Source: an uncultured Lachnospiraceae bacterium (lineage in GTDB: Bacteria > Bacillota > Clostridia > Lachnospirales > Lachnospiraceae). Taken from it: a DNA stretch of 64,000 nucleotides. A program made the position numbers and the translations under genes. The DNA lies in the NCBI GenBank assembly GCA_947588995.1, contig CANPZI010000001.1, positions 202,673 to 266,672 on the forward strand, written 5' to 3'. Below the pieces are notes generated by a model that saw nothing but the letters and a program-made list of their open reading frames with translations, searched no databases and was not told where the DNA came from. Of the stretch, positions 1 through 8,383 are shown one piece after another. The first letter of the stretch is position 1; every line of letters starts with the position of its first letter.

Positions 1-833
1 CCGCGAAGTTCGTTCTTGATGACATAGAGCATCATATAGCAGTATTCCCTGTTCAGCAGCATCTCTCCGTCAGGAACCCGCCTGTCCCGCACGATCTTCA
101 GGATCGCCTGATACCAGCGCTCCACGCTCTCCGCGTTGTTCGGATCGTATGCGTGCACGATAGAATCTTCCACATAGCGGTAATGATAGAAAAAAGCCCT
201 CTCCATGACGACAAGCCGCCGGGCAGAAAGCAGCGCCGGATAGATCAGATTGAAGTCGTCTCCCATGCGGAGCCGCGTGTCATAATATTGCTCGTTCCCC
301 GCAAACACGCTTTTTTCGCACAGCTTCATGCAGCGGGACATCGGGATCAGGCGCTCCTCGCGTCCCAGCAGCTTCGCCTTGACTTCCCGCTCCAGAAGTT
401 CCCCCTCGTAGACGCCGGGCGCAAGCGGCATGACCGCCGGAAGCGTCTCCCGCCGCTTCTCCAGCACATGATTGCAGCAGACGATCTCTCCCGTCCGTCC
501 GGTCAGGCAGGCCGCCATCTCGTCAAGCGTCTCCGCGCTGATATAATCGTCGCTGTCCACAAACATATAATAATCTCCCCGGGCGCTGCGGATGCCGGCT
601 GCCGCCGCCGCCGTTGGGCCGCCGTTGGCCTGATGGAAGACGCGGATACGCTCCTGTGCCGCCGCATACGCGTCGCAGATTGCCCCGCTCCCGTCCGCAG
701 AACCGTCGTCGATCAATAAAAGCTCCCAGTTGACGTAGGTCTGCGCCAGGATGCTCTCCACGCACTGTCTCAGATATTTCTCTTTGTTGTACACAGGTAC
801 GATCACACTGATCAGATATCTCTCCCCGCTCAC
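1..833 (-). CDS. GT2 family glycosyltransferase (3' end cut by window)
   Basis: Cytoplasmic inverting glycosyltransferase of family 2, expected to add a sugar from a nucleotide donor to the lipid-linked repeat unit. About 277 codons are visible; the C-terminus lies beyond base 1. Seen: the GT-A start at residues 8-16 (ISVIVPVYN), IDDGS at 41-45 and the metal-binding VDSDD at 92-96. The GTG at 833-831 is chosen because the codon just before it is the in-frame TAG stop of the upstream gene, and a GGGAGAGG ribosome site precedes it. It follows the fucosyltransferase gene with no gap, so both are probably co-transcribed. The acceptor and sugar cannot be told from sequence. Confidence 0.88.
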   Translation of the reverse strand, partial: MSGERYLISVIVPVYNKEKYLRQCVESILAQTYVNWELLLIDDGSADGSGAICDAYAAAQERIRVFHQANGGPTAAAAAGIRSARGDYYMFVDSDDYISAETLDEMAACLTGRTGEIVCCNHVLEKRRETLPAVMPLAPGVYEGELLEREVKAKLLGREERLIPMSRCMKLCEKSVFAGNEQYYDTRLRMGDDFNLIYPALLSARRLVVMERAFFYHYRYVEDSIVHAYDPNNAESVERWYQAILKIVRDRRVPDGEMLLNREYCYMMLYVIKNELR

Positions 834-1760
834 CTACACTACCTCTCCCTGCGGCGTGATCAGAAGCCAGCCCTGCCACAGATCTCTCATTACCTCCGGC
901 ACGCAGACCTGCGTGTTCTTGTGAATGGACGGACGTATCATGATTTTATCCCTGTGCGGATTCAGTCGCGCGCCCCAGAAGCTGAATGTGCTGTTTGCGC
1001 ATATATTGTGCTTACAGCGGCTCATCAGCATCATGTCGTAGAAACTGTCACTGCCTTTGTTCCAGTCCACGATCCGGTATTCCGCTCCCCTGAAACGCTC
1101 CCGCGCATACGCCGTGTCGTCCGAAAACACGAAGAACCGCGCCCGCGGAAACCTCTCCCGCACATACGCAAGCGCCCGCTCATAGTATGTGTCCGTACAG
1201 ATTCCCCCAAACAGGCCGCGGTTGGCCTCATCCAGATAATCCCCCCTGCGGATATGGAGGCTGACAGATTCCCCCTCCTCCATCTCCCGCATCGTCTCCT
1301 CATTCCGGCGCCGCAGCTGCGCGTTCCCGCTCCGCGGAAAAGTAATCTCTGCTCTCAGTGTGTCCAGAATGTCCGCATAATACTTTTCGCAGGCCCAATA
1401 CCCCACGAGGCAGCAGTCGTCCATGCCGAAGATTTCCGGATGATACATATCCGTCTCCTCAAAGAAACGCCCCGCCGACACCCCCAGTTTTCTCTTCACC
1501 TTATCCGCCATCCGCTCCGGCTCTTCCCACAGTCTGCCGAGAACCGCGCGGATCTCGCTCTCGGAAGCGGTCCGCCAGCGCGGCAGCTGCAGGCGCGCCA
1601 GCTCCAGCTCTCTCCCCGTCACGCCGTCTGCCTGCAGCGCTTCGCCGTGAAACCAGGAGACGTCAAGCCGCGCATTCCTGCCGAGATATTCCAGTTTTCT
1701 GTATAGGGCGTACTGCTGGAGCTGGTTGCCCAGACCGCCCATCACTCTGACAATCAACAT
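834..1760 (-). CDS. Alpha-1,2-fucosyltransferase, GT11 family
   Basis: 308-residue GT11 enzyme, full length for the family. It would transfer L-fucose from GDP-fucose, usually alpha-1,2 to galactose. Seen: the N-terminal GGLGNQ at residues 8-13, the GDP-fucose-binding HxRRxDY motif as HIRRGDY at 169-175, and the C-terminal NSTFSFWGA block near 256-264. ATG at 1760 has GGGGAG nine bases upstream. It is one of two canonical GT11 genes here, the other being at 12767-13720. GDP-fucose synthesis genes (gmd, fcl) are not in the window. The family call is firm; the exact linkage is inference. Confidence 0.92.
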   Translation of the reverse strand: MLIVRVMGGLGNQLQQYALYRKLEYLGRNARLDVSWFHGEALQADGVTGRELELARLQLPRWRTASESEIRAVLGRLWEEPERMADKVKRKLGVSAGRFFEETDMYHPEIFGMDDCCLVGYWACEKYYADILDTLRAEITFPRSGNAQLRRRNEETMREMEEGESVSLHIRRGDYLDEANRGLFGGICTDTYYERALAYVRERFPRARFFVFSDDTAYARERFRGAEYRIVDWNKGSDSFYDMMLMSRCKHNICANSTFSFWGARLNPHRDKIMIRPSIHKNTQVCVPEVMRDLWQGWLLITPQGEVV

Positions 1761-1820
1761 CGTCCATGACTCCCCGCCGCCCGGCAGTTCCCTGCAGTCT
1801 GCGGCCGCTGCGCCGCCGGG

Positions 1821-2846
1821 TCAGTGCAGCGCTCTCTGCGCACGATACAGGAGCAGATACAGGCGCGGCCACCGCGCAAACAGAGCCGTCTTCACACGAT
1901 ATCCCGCAGACAGCCTGCTCCTCGCTCCCGGCACGCGCACAGCCTCCCTGAGGCTCTCATGACAGACCCTGACATACCTGCCCTGCGCGCGCCGTTCCAC
2001 GGGCGGCAGCATGGCGATCTTGCCCGCCGTGAGCATGATACCCGTCATGTACAGCGCCGTCACCTGCGCGTCGAGACTGCGGTCTATGCGCAGCACTTCC
2101 TCCCTCGCAAGCTGCCAGCAGGTGATCTGATCCATATAGTCCGGCGTAAAGCCGCGGCACATGGCTCCCGCCGGATTTCGGAAATAGCCGTATCCCGGCT
2201 GCGCCGTCTCCGCGATCCTGTTCACGAAAGAGAGCATACGCACCAGGAAGAGCATATCCTCACCGATCGTGAGATTCTCCGGAAAACGCACCCTGTCAAA
2301 GATCTCCCGCCGGTACAGCTTGCTCCAGCAGCGGCTGTTGCCGCACAGCACGGCGTCCCGCAGATAACCCTGCGCGTCGTATACCGTATACCCCGCGGGG
2401 TGCGCCGCGTCAGTCCCCGCCGGCGTGTCGCGCTCCCGCGACGTCCCGGCCAGCCACTCCTCCTCGCCGCTCCACTCGAAAAAACCGCAGCCCGCCACGT
2501 CGCTGCCCGTATCGCTCATGCCCGCATACAACATCTGCAGCATGTCCGGACACAGCCTGTCGTCCGCGTCCACAAAGGTGAGCAGTTCCCCCGCCGCCGC
2601 ATCGATACCGGCATTCCGCGCCCTGGAGACGCCCGCCTCTTCCAGCGTAAGCAGCCGCACATTATCGCAAGCCGCCGCGATCTCCCCGCACACTTCCCCG
2701 GTGCGGTCCGTGGAAGCGTTATCCACGATAATGACCTCGATCTTTTCATAGGTCTGCGCCAAGATACTCCGAATGCAGTTTGCCAGACAATCCTGTCCGT
2801 TGCGAACGGGAACGATCACGCTGACTAACGGTTTCTCATCTCTCAT
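1821..2846 (-). CDS. GT2 family glycosyltransferase
   Basis: 341-residue GT2 enzyme. Seen: VSVIVPVRN at 8-16, VDNASTD at 41-47 and the DADD metal motif at 93-96, followed by a variable C-terminal half that should contact the acceptor. A longer frame opens at 2885, but ATG at 2846 places the GT-A fold at the usual distance from the N-terminus and is preceded by a purine-rich site inside the end of the upstream gene, overlapping it by 11 bases. That overlap suggests translational coupling with the GT4 gene at 2836-3915. Sugar specificity is unknown. Confidence 0.88.
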   Translation of the reverse strand: MRDEKPLVSVIVPVRNGQDCLANCIRSILAQTYEKIEVIIVDNASTDRTGEVCGEIAAACDNVRLLTLEEAGVSRARNAGIDAAAGELLTFVDADDRLCPDMLQMLYAGMSDTGSDVAGCGFFEWSGEEEWLAGTSRERDTPAGTDAAHPAGYTVYDAQGYLRDAVLCGNSRCWSKLYRREIFDRVRFPENLTIGEDMLFLVRMLSFVNRIAETAQPGYGYFRNPAGAMCRGFTPDYMDQITCWQLAREEVLRIDRSLDAQVTALYMTGIMLTAGKIAMLPPVERRAQGRYVRVCHESLREAVRVPGARSRLSAGYRVKTALFARWPRLYLLLYRAQRALH

Positions 2847-3915
2847 CTTCCGACTCCCTGCCGCTGATCGAATCATAGACGGCAAGAAGCCGTTCCAGAT
2901 TCTGTTCTATGGCGTAAGCCGCCTCCGCTTTCCGGCGGGCGCCCTCCCCCAGATGCCGGCACAGCACGGGATCGGCCAGCAGCCTCGACAGCCCGTCAGC
3001 CAGCTCCTCCGCGCTCTGCGGCGCGACAAGCAGCCCCGTCTCTCCCTCCGCAATCATATCGGGAATCCCGCCTGTCCGCGACGCCACGATACCGCACGAG
3101 TACGCCATCGCCTCCAGGATCGAAACCGACTGCCCCTCGAAGTGGGACGGCATGACAAAGATATCGCACTCGCACAGATATCTCTCTTTTCCGACGCCGT
3201 CCAGCCAGCCGAGATCCGTCACATACTCTCCCAGGGCCGCGGCCCGCTCCCGCAGCTCCCTCTCCTCCCAGACGCCGGCGAGATAGAGCCTGACATCCGG
3301 GCAGCGCTCCCGCAGAGCAGGCATGACATCCAGCAGTTCGCCGATGCCCTTGGCCCTGCACAGCCTGCCCAGATACAGAATCTTGTGTGTGCCGTAAGTT
3401 TTTTCCCGCCGCGGCGGAATACGGATCGCATCGGGCAGAACCGTAATCCTCTCTCTGCCTATGATCCGCCCGAAGAAATCCCTCCAGGCGATCCCGAGCA
3501 CCAGAAAGGCATCCCCCATGGAGAGCACCCGCTTCACGCGCGCCCTGCCCCTGTCGCCAAGCTCTTTCTCATAAAATTCCGGGAAATTGCCGCCATGCTG
3601 GTGAATCACCGTTTTTTTGCCAAACGCATGTGCCGTGATGACAAACACGGACTTCCGGTAATAGCTGGCATCCGACGCCATATTGACGTGTACGATATCA
3701 TAGCGCGGCAGGGCTGCCAGAAAGCTGAGATAGGCTTTTCCTGCCTGCAGCAGCTTGGCCGCCCTGCTCCCCTCTTTCATCGTGCCGATATAGCGCAGAT
3801 CAATCATGCGGTCGAGGCCGGCCTTATAATAATTGTTGACGACGCCGGAAATACCGCCGTGCACGCTTCTGTCCGGGCCGACCATCAAAACTCTGTATTT
3901 TCTCTCCGCCATCAT
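2836..3915 (-). CDS. GT4 family glycosyltransferase
   Basis: 359-residue retaining glycosyltransferase with a GT-B fold. Seen: an N-terminal glycine-rich acceptor loop (HGGISG, about residues 19-24), the donor-domain start KILYLGRLCRAKG at about 178-190, and the EX7E catalytic motif, with E260 and E268 in HFEGQSVSILEAMA. Start is ATG at 3915, giving an ATGA overlap with the stop of the polyprenyl glycosylphosphotransferase gene; ATG at 3912 is an alternative. Its place directly after the initiating enzyme makes it a candidate for adding the second sugar of the repeat unit, which is inference from position only. Confidence 0.88.
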   Translation of the reverse strand: MMAERKYRVLMVGPDRSVHGGISGVVNNYYKAGLDRMIDLRYIGTMKEGSRAAKLLQAGKAYLSFLAALPRYDIVHVNMASDASYYRKSVFVITAHAFGKKTVIHQHGGNFPEFYEKELGDRGRARVKRVLSMGDAFLVLGIAWRDFFGRIIGRERITVLPDAIRIPPRREKTYGTHKILYLGRLCRAKGIGELLDVMPALRERCPDVRLYLAGVWEERELRERAAALGEYVTDLGWLDGVGKERYLCECDIFVMPSHFEGQSVSILEAMAYSCGIVASRTGGIPDMIAEGETGLLVAPQSAEELADGLSRLLADPVLCRHLGEGARRKAEAAYAIEQNLERLLAVYDSISGRESEDER

Positions 3916-5324
3916 TTCGAGCCTTTCCCTGTCAGCACGACCCACACGGTCCGAAACAGGATCTTGATATCCAGCCCCAGCGTCCAGTTGTCGATATATT
4001 CCAGATCCAGCCTGACCACCTCGTCAAAGTCCACAATCTCGCTGCGGCCTTTCACCTGCCATAAGCCGGTCAGGCCGGGCGTCATGCTGATGCGCCGTCT
4101 GTAGTGAGAATTGTACTGCTCAAACTCCTCCTCCGTCGGCGGTCTGGTGCCGACGAGGCTCATATCGCCTTTCACGATATTGAAAAACTGCGGCAGTTCG
4201 TCGATGCTGGTCTTGCGCAGAAAGCGCCCCACTCTCGTGATGCGCGGATCGTTCTCCATCTTGAACATCAGGCCCTGCATCTCGTTCTGCGCCTCCAGCT
4301 CTTTCTTGCGCGCCTCAGCATCCATGTACATGGAGCGGAACTTATAGATCTTAAAGCGCCTGCCATTCTTGCCGATTCTGGTCTGCACAAAAAATACCGG
4401 TCCGGGCGAATCCAGCCTGATTGCCAAAGCCACAAACGGCGTCAGGACAACCGTGACGACACAGCCCGCCAGACCGCCGGCAATATCAATCAGACGTTTG
4501 ACCGCCATGCGTCTGTAGTCAATGCTGTTGATGGCGTAGGTCACCACCGTGTAGCCCGCGAATTTGCCCACCCTGACTTCTTTCTGCGGCCTCTCAATGA
4601 TATCGATATTATAATGGCAGGCGATGCCCATGGACTCCAGCTCGTATATGATGTGCCTCACATAGCCCTTGTCCTCCTCCGGCAGATTGAGGAACACCTC
4701 GTCGAGGGGCATCTGCCTCGCCAGTTCCAGCACATTCTCCCCGTCCGCGTTCACCTCAATCCCGTCTATGAGCGTGCCCTTGCGGTCCGCGTCCACACAG
4801 GCCAGCGCCACGATCTCATAATTGATGTCCACCGCGGCTTTCACGTCGGCCACCGTCTTTTCCAGCACGGCGTCTTTCGTGACAATCATCATTTTGACAA
4901 TATTCGACTGAGAGGTAAAATAGACCCGCAGCGCTTTCTTCATACAGATCCGCACCAGCCAGACGACAAACACATTCAACACGCCAAAATAGCCCATCAC
5001 CAGACGGGAGAAATACAGGCTTCGCTGAAAGAGGAACAGCCCCGCCATCAATGACAGCACCATAAACACGTTAAATTTCACGACAGCGACAAGCTCTACG
5101 AGGAAGCCCCGTTTCAGAAACTCTCTGTTCCAGTCGAACAGAAAGCTGTAGACCGCGCAGAACAACAGGAAACAGACGTAGCCGATAAAGTGCAGTTCAG
5201 GCTCGTCCACCCATCTGAATGCGCGAAATCGCAGCAGTATGGCAATGACATAGGAGACAGAGATGCTGACCAGATCCATGAAGAGCAGCCAGTATCCCTC
5301 TATAATCTTCGTCTTACGGTTCAT
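3912..5324 (-). CDS. Polyprenyl glycosylphosphotransferase (WcaJ/CpsE type)
   Basis: 470-residue membrane enzyme that would start repeat-unit assembly by moving sugar-1-phosphate from a UDP-sugar to undecaprenyl phosphate. Seen: four N-terminal membrane segments (about 12-32, 45-63, 78-98, 108-126), a Rossmann-like middle domain (about 143-255), a further hydrophobic segment at 281-301, and the bacterial sugar-transferase domain with KFRSM at 328-332, DELPQ at 375-379, VGTRPP at 391-396 and PGLTG at 416-420. This is the long, polytopic form; a short PglC-like relative lies at 44355-44996, so the window encodes two initiating enzymes. A good promoter candidate sits just upstream at 5376-5404. 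Confidence 0.93.
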   Translation of the reverse strand: MNRKTKIIEGYWLLFMDLVSISVSYVIAILLRFRAFRWVDEPELHFIGYVCFLLFCAVYSFLFDWNREFLKRGFLVELVAVVKFNVFMVLSLMAGLFLFQRSLYFSRLVMGYFGVLNVFVVWLVRICMKKALRVYFTSQSNIVKMMIVTKDAVLEKTVADVKAAVDINYEIVALACVDADRKGTLIDGIEVNADGENVLELARQMPLDEVFLNLPEEDKGYVRHIIYELESMGIACHYNIDIIERPQKEVRVGKFAGYTVVTYAINSIDYRRMAVKRLIDIAGGLAGCVVTVVLTPFVALAIRLDSPGPVFFVQTRIGKNGRRFKIYKFRSMYMDAEARKKELEAQNEMQGLMFKMENDPRITRVGRFLRKTSIDELPQFFNIVKGDMSLVGTRPPTEEEFEQYNSHYRRRISMTPGLTGLWQVKGRSEIVDFDEVVRLDLEYIDNWTLGLDIKILFRTVWVVLTGKGSK

Positions 5325-5375
5325 TCTGATCCCTCGACAGATTCTATCTGTTCCGCAAAAATACTATATCAGTTT

Positions 5376-5404
5376 ATGATAGCATTTTTCGGAAAAAAAT
5401 TCAA
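5376..5404 (-). promoter_or_regulatory. Candidate sigma-A promoter before the initiating transferase gene
   Basis: On the minus strand, TTGAAT (5404-5399) is followed after exactly 17 bases by TATCAT (5381-5376), with TGC just before it, giving an extended -10. It lies in the AT-rich 83-base gap between the polymerase gene and the glycosylphosphotransferase gene, leaving a leader of about 45 bases. It would let the last five genes be transcribed apart from the upstream block. Confidence 0.6.
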
Positions 5405-5407
5405 TCT

Positions 5408-6631
5408 TTAGCGCGTGGAAGAATCTTTTTCCGTCAGGCAGCACGCCATCATCATCAGCAGAAAGTTTCTGCCCAGATACACGGAGATCAGATGTGCCTC
5501 AATCACGGTATAGATAGTCAGAATCACATAGACGAGAAGGCCGCAGGCGTCCCTGCGCCTGTACAGCTTCCACAGAAACACTGACAGCGCGGCGATATAC
5601 AGCGCGCCCGGCACGATGCCGTACCGATAGAACAGCTTCACCCAGCCCATATCGAAATAGTAGTTCATATGATTCGGCTCCGAGAAAAGCGACCAGGTTT
5701 CGATCGTCCCCTCATTGCTCTCCGCATCCGTGAGCGAGATGATCCTGCCGCTCATCATCCTGTCGATCCGCTCCAGCAGCACAATGTGTTCGTTGTCGCG
5801 CGGATTGCAGTAGAAGAAAGCATTCCACCTCGCGTCACGCACACGCTGCGCGCACGCCGCGGCATCAACGGAAAAAGCCAGACTGACAATCAGCACAAGC
5901 AGGCCGCCCGCATAGATGAACGCCTTGTCCCGCAATATACGACAGTAATGCAGCAGGCAGCCTCCCGCCAGAAAAACAGTCACGATCATCATCCCCGTCC
6001 GGGACTTCGTCAGGAAGTAAACACCGACATTCAGCAGCATGAGAAACAGATAAGTATACCACTTCATGTGCGCGAACCAGATATAGACTCCCAGCACCAC
6101 GAGCATCAGGAACATGCAGGAGAGCGCATTCGGATGTCCCATCCCCAGCGTGAAACGCGTCTCCTCCGGCGCCTCCTCGCCGATATATGCCGTCTCCTCC
6201 GGCGCGGCGTGCCCGTAATTCTGCGTCAGGCTGATCTCCCCGTAGATACCGGTCACCGACAGCAGAATGATGAGTGCGCAGCCCGCCAGTGTCACGTAAA
6301 AGGTGTACTTCAGCATCGGTTTTAACGGCATGTTCCTGCAGGCTGCCGCAAAAGTCACCAGCCGTATCAGGTCATTCCCGCCGGTCGTCCTGTAGGAGAC
6401 AAAAGCGACTGCCTCCAGCACGGCAATCACCGCCCACTCCCGCAGGGAATAGTCCGTCAGACACAGCTTCAGGAAAAAGAGCAGGAACGTCACGCGAAAC
6501 AGCTGTCCCTCAATTGGATTGACATAATTGCTCTTGTCCACGATCACCATCAGAAGTTCAATGGTAAGCCCGCTGTAAAAAAGCAGCCACGGAAGCCTGC
6601 TCTCCCGCGCTCTGCGGTACCATTCGCCCAT
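5408..6631 (-). CDS. O-antigen/capsule polymerase, Wzy-like membrane protein
   Basis: 407-residue polytopic membrane protein with about ten hydrophobic segments and a large hydrophilic loop in the second half (roughly residues 255-325), the pattern of Wzy/O-antigen ligase proteins that join repeat units on the outer face of the membrane. GMGHPNALSCMF and LTKSRTG resemble conserved spots of that family. ATG at 6631 is preferred over the GTG one codon earlier because GGGGGAG sits at a suitable distance. It is followed, across a promoter-bearing gap, by the initiating transferase. Wzy proteins diverge fast, so the call rests mainly on topology and context. Confidence 0.75.
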   Translation of the reverse strand: MGEWYRRARESRLPWLLFYSGLTIELLMVIVDKSNYVNPIEGQLFRVTFLLFFLKLCLTDYSLREWAVIAVLEAVAFVSYRTTGGNDLIRLVTFAAACRNMPLKPMLKYTFYVTLAGCALIILLSVTGIYGEISLTQNYGHAAPEETAYIGEEAPEETRFTLGMGHPNALSCMFLMLVVLGVYIWFAHMKWYTYLFLMLLNVGVYFLTKSRTGMMIVTVFLAGGCLLHYCRILRDKAFIYAGGLLVLIVSLAFSVDAAACAQRVRDARWNAFFYCNPRDNEHIVLLERIDRMMSGRIISLTDAESNEGTIETWSLFSEPNHMNYYFDMGWVKLFYRYGIVPGALYIAALSVFLWKLYRRRDACGLLVYVILTIYTVIEAHLISVYLGRNFLLMMMACCLTEKDSSTR

Positions 6632-6686
6632 CACGCTCTCCCCCTTTCCTCTGTCTGCACCCCTGAAATTCCGGTCTTCACTCCGT

Positions 6687-7628
6687 TCACCGATGCAGCA
6701 TTTTCACCGCCGCCCCGTGCATTCGGCGCAGCCATCCGCTGCCGGCGAGACGCGCCCGCTTCCAGGCAAGGTTCACCCTGCCGATCTCGGGCGCAATCAG
6801 AAAATCATACTCGTCCTGATGCTCCCGCAGATAGGCCGGATAAGTCTCGTCGATCGGCACCCGCACGAACCTGCAGTCACGGCCGAAAATATCCTCCCCA
6901 CACATCAGGCGGTCCACCGCTTCCCGCAGGTATCTGGCACTGTTGTACTCCTGGTGGGCCGCCGCCTGCACCTTATCGCCGATGCGCTTTGCCACATCCC
7001 GCTCGCCGTCGCCGCCCATATAACCGAAATGCCAGCCGCCGTCTGCGATACGCACACTGCGCGGATCGTCCGGAGAAACCTCTCGGAGATACACGATCCC
7101 TTCCTGCGGCAGATTCGCGAAACTGCAGACTTTCGTCCCCAGCCACTGCCTCTTTTCCACACCCGCAAATTCTCCGGTGATGGAGAGCAGCTTGCCCGAG
7201 ACCTCCTCCATATTCAGGAAACAGTAAAACATCCGCTGTGCCAGATGATAAATTTTATCCCCGTCAAAATGAGACAGTATCTCTGTCAGTGTCTCCGGGT
7301 TCGGAATTTCGTCCACGTCGCTGAAAATGATGATATCGTCCGGCCCACAGCCCGCGAGACCGCGTATCAGCTGATTTTTCTGATACTTGTCCCGCTCATG
7401 CGTCGTCACACCCGTCATCGGCGAATCCTCCACCGGCACATAGACAATCTTGTCGGCAAACGCCGCAAACATTTCCCGGTGCCCGGCGAAAATCATCTCC
7501 TTCGCCTCCCCGGAGAAAGTTACCGACGCCTCCTCCAGCACAAATTTATCTACATAGGGAGACAGGATCTGCATCCTGAGCTTCAGAATATCCAATTCAT
7601 TGAAAAAAGGAATACAATCGTAGATCAT
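6687..7628 (-). CDS. GT17-like glycosyltransferase
   Basis: 313-residue protein resembling GT17, the family of beta-1,4-mannosyl-glycoprotein N-acetylglucosaminyltransferases. Seen: MIYDCIPFFNELDILKLR at the N-terminus, a GT-A-like DVDEIP at about 105-109, and GGWHFGYMGG near residue 200. A longer frame opens at 7745, but ATG at 7628 overlaps the upstream stop as ATGA and starts directly at the conserved N-terminal block. It is paired with the DUF5672-like gene at 7625-8383. In bacteria such proteins occur in glycan clusters, but the sugar transferred here is not known. Confidence 0.78.
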   Translation of the reverse strand: MIYDCIPFFNELDILKLRMQILSPYVDKFVLEEASVTFSGEAKEMIFAGHREMFAAFADKIVYVPVEDSPMTGVTTHERDKYQKNQLIRGLAGCGPDDIIIFSDVDEIPNPETLTEILSHFDGDKIYHLAQRMFYCFLNMEEVSGKLLSITGEFAGVEKRQWLGTKVCSFANLPQEGIVYLREVSPDDPRSVRIADGGWHFGYMGGDGERDVAKRIGDKVQAAAHQEYNSARYLREAVDRLMCGEDIFGRDCRFVRVPIDETYPAYLREHQDEYDFLIAPEIGRVNLAWKRARLAGSGWLRRMHGAAVKMLHR

Positions 7629-8383
7629 GCTCTCTTCTTCCACCTCCGCCAGAACAAAAACGGCCGGACACAGTCCTTGACTTTCTGCCATCTGACTTTC
7701 CACGGATTCACGAACCGCGGATACTGCGCGTTCCTGCCGCGCCACTTGTGGAAGACAAAAGGCTTATCCACATCCATGATCTCCGGAATCATGTGTTCGT
7801 GTCCGAAGTATTTGGCCACTTCAATCGGGGCGAATTTCATGCCGGCCTCCTCGATCCTGTTCTTATATTTACAGCACAGAAAGACATCCTCGTTGTAAGA
7901 GCCGTCCTCCAGCCGTTCCCACGGCAGACCGGCCTGCCGCGGAAAATCCAGCAGCCTTTTGCTGCGCAGGGAGACGCTGTTGCCCACCCGGCACACCTCG
8001 CCTTTGGAGTCATAGTAGGCGTGTTCTTCGCTGGGCATAGGCCATGGGGATCCGATGTAGTCATAGTCCGTAAAATCCTCCCGCCAGCTCTCCGGATGCA
8101 CCACGAAGCCGTCGGCATGAATGAGAAGCACATAGTCCGTGTGAATGTGTTTTCCCAGCTCATAGACCATCTTGTAGTTGAACTGATCAATATCGTCCAG
8201 TTTTGAAGTGTGGGAGTAGCGTATCGCGCGCGGCAGGGTAAGCGGACGTCTGTGCGTGATTAACACCGCGTCGCCAAACTCGATCCCGCGCATACTGTAC
8301 TGCATGGCCTTGATCGTCTCACAGAGATCCACACTCGTCATCGCGGCCAGTGTAACGTTTGGCAGCTTTATTTTTTCAGGCAT
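7625..8383 (-). CDS. DUF5672-like putative glycosyltransferase
   Basis: 252-residue soluble protein. Seen: an N-terminal LPNVTLAAMTSVDL strand, the acid motif LLIHADGFVVHP near residue 88, a central GSPWP, and GSYNEDVFLCC further on, a pattern I associate with DUF5672 proteins found in polysaccharide loci and thought to be GT-A-like glycosyltransferases. It overlaps the upstream membrane-protein gene by 16 bases and the downstream GT17-like gene by 4, so the three are likely translated together. The family name is from memory of its motifs; enzyme activity is inference. Confidence 0.68.
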   Translation of the reverse strand: MPEKIKLPNVTLAAMTSVDLCETIKAMQYSMRGIEFGDAVLITHRRPLTLPRAIRYSHTSKLDDIDQFNYKMVYELGKHIHTDYVLLIHADGFVVHPESWREDFTDYDYIGSPWPMPSEEHAYYDSKGEVCRVGNSVSLRSKRLLDFPRQAGLPWERLEDGSYNEDVFLCCKYKNRIEEAGMKFAPIEVAKYFGHEHMIPEIMDVDKPFVFHKWRGRNAQYPRFVNPWKVRWQKVKDCVRPFLFWRRWKKRA

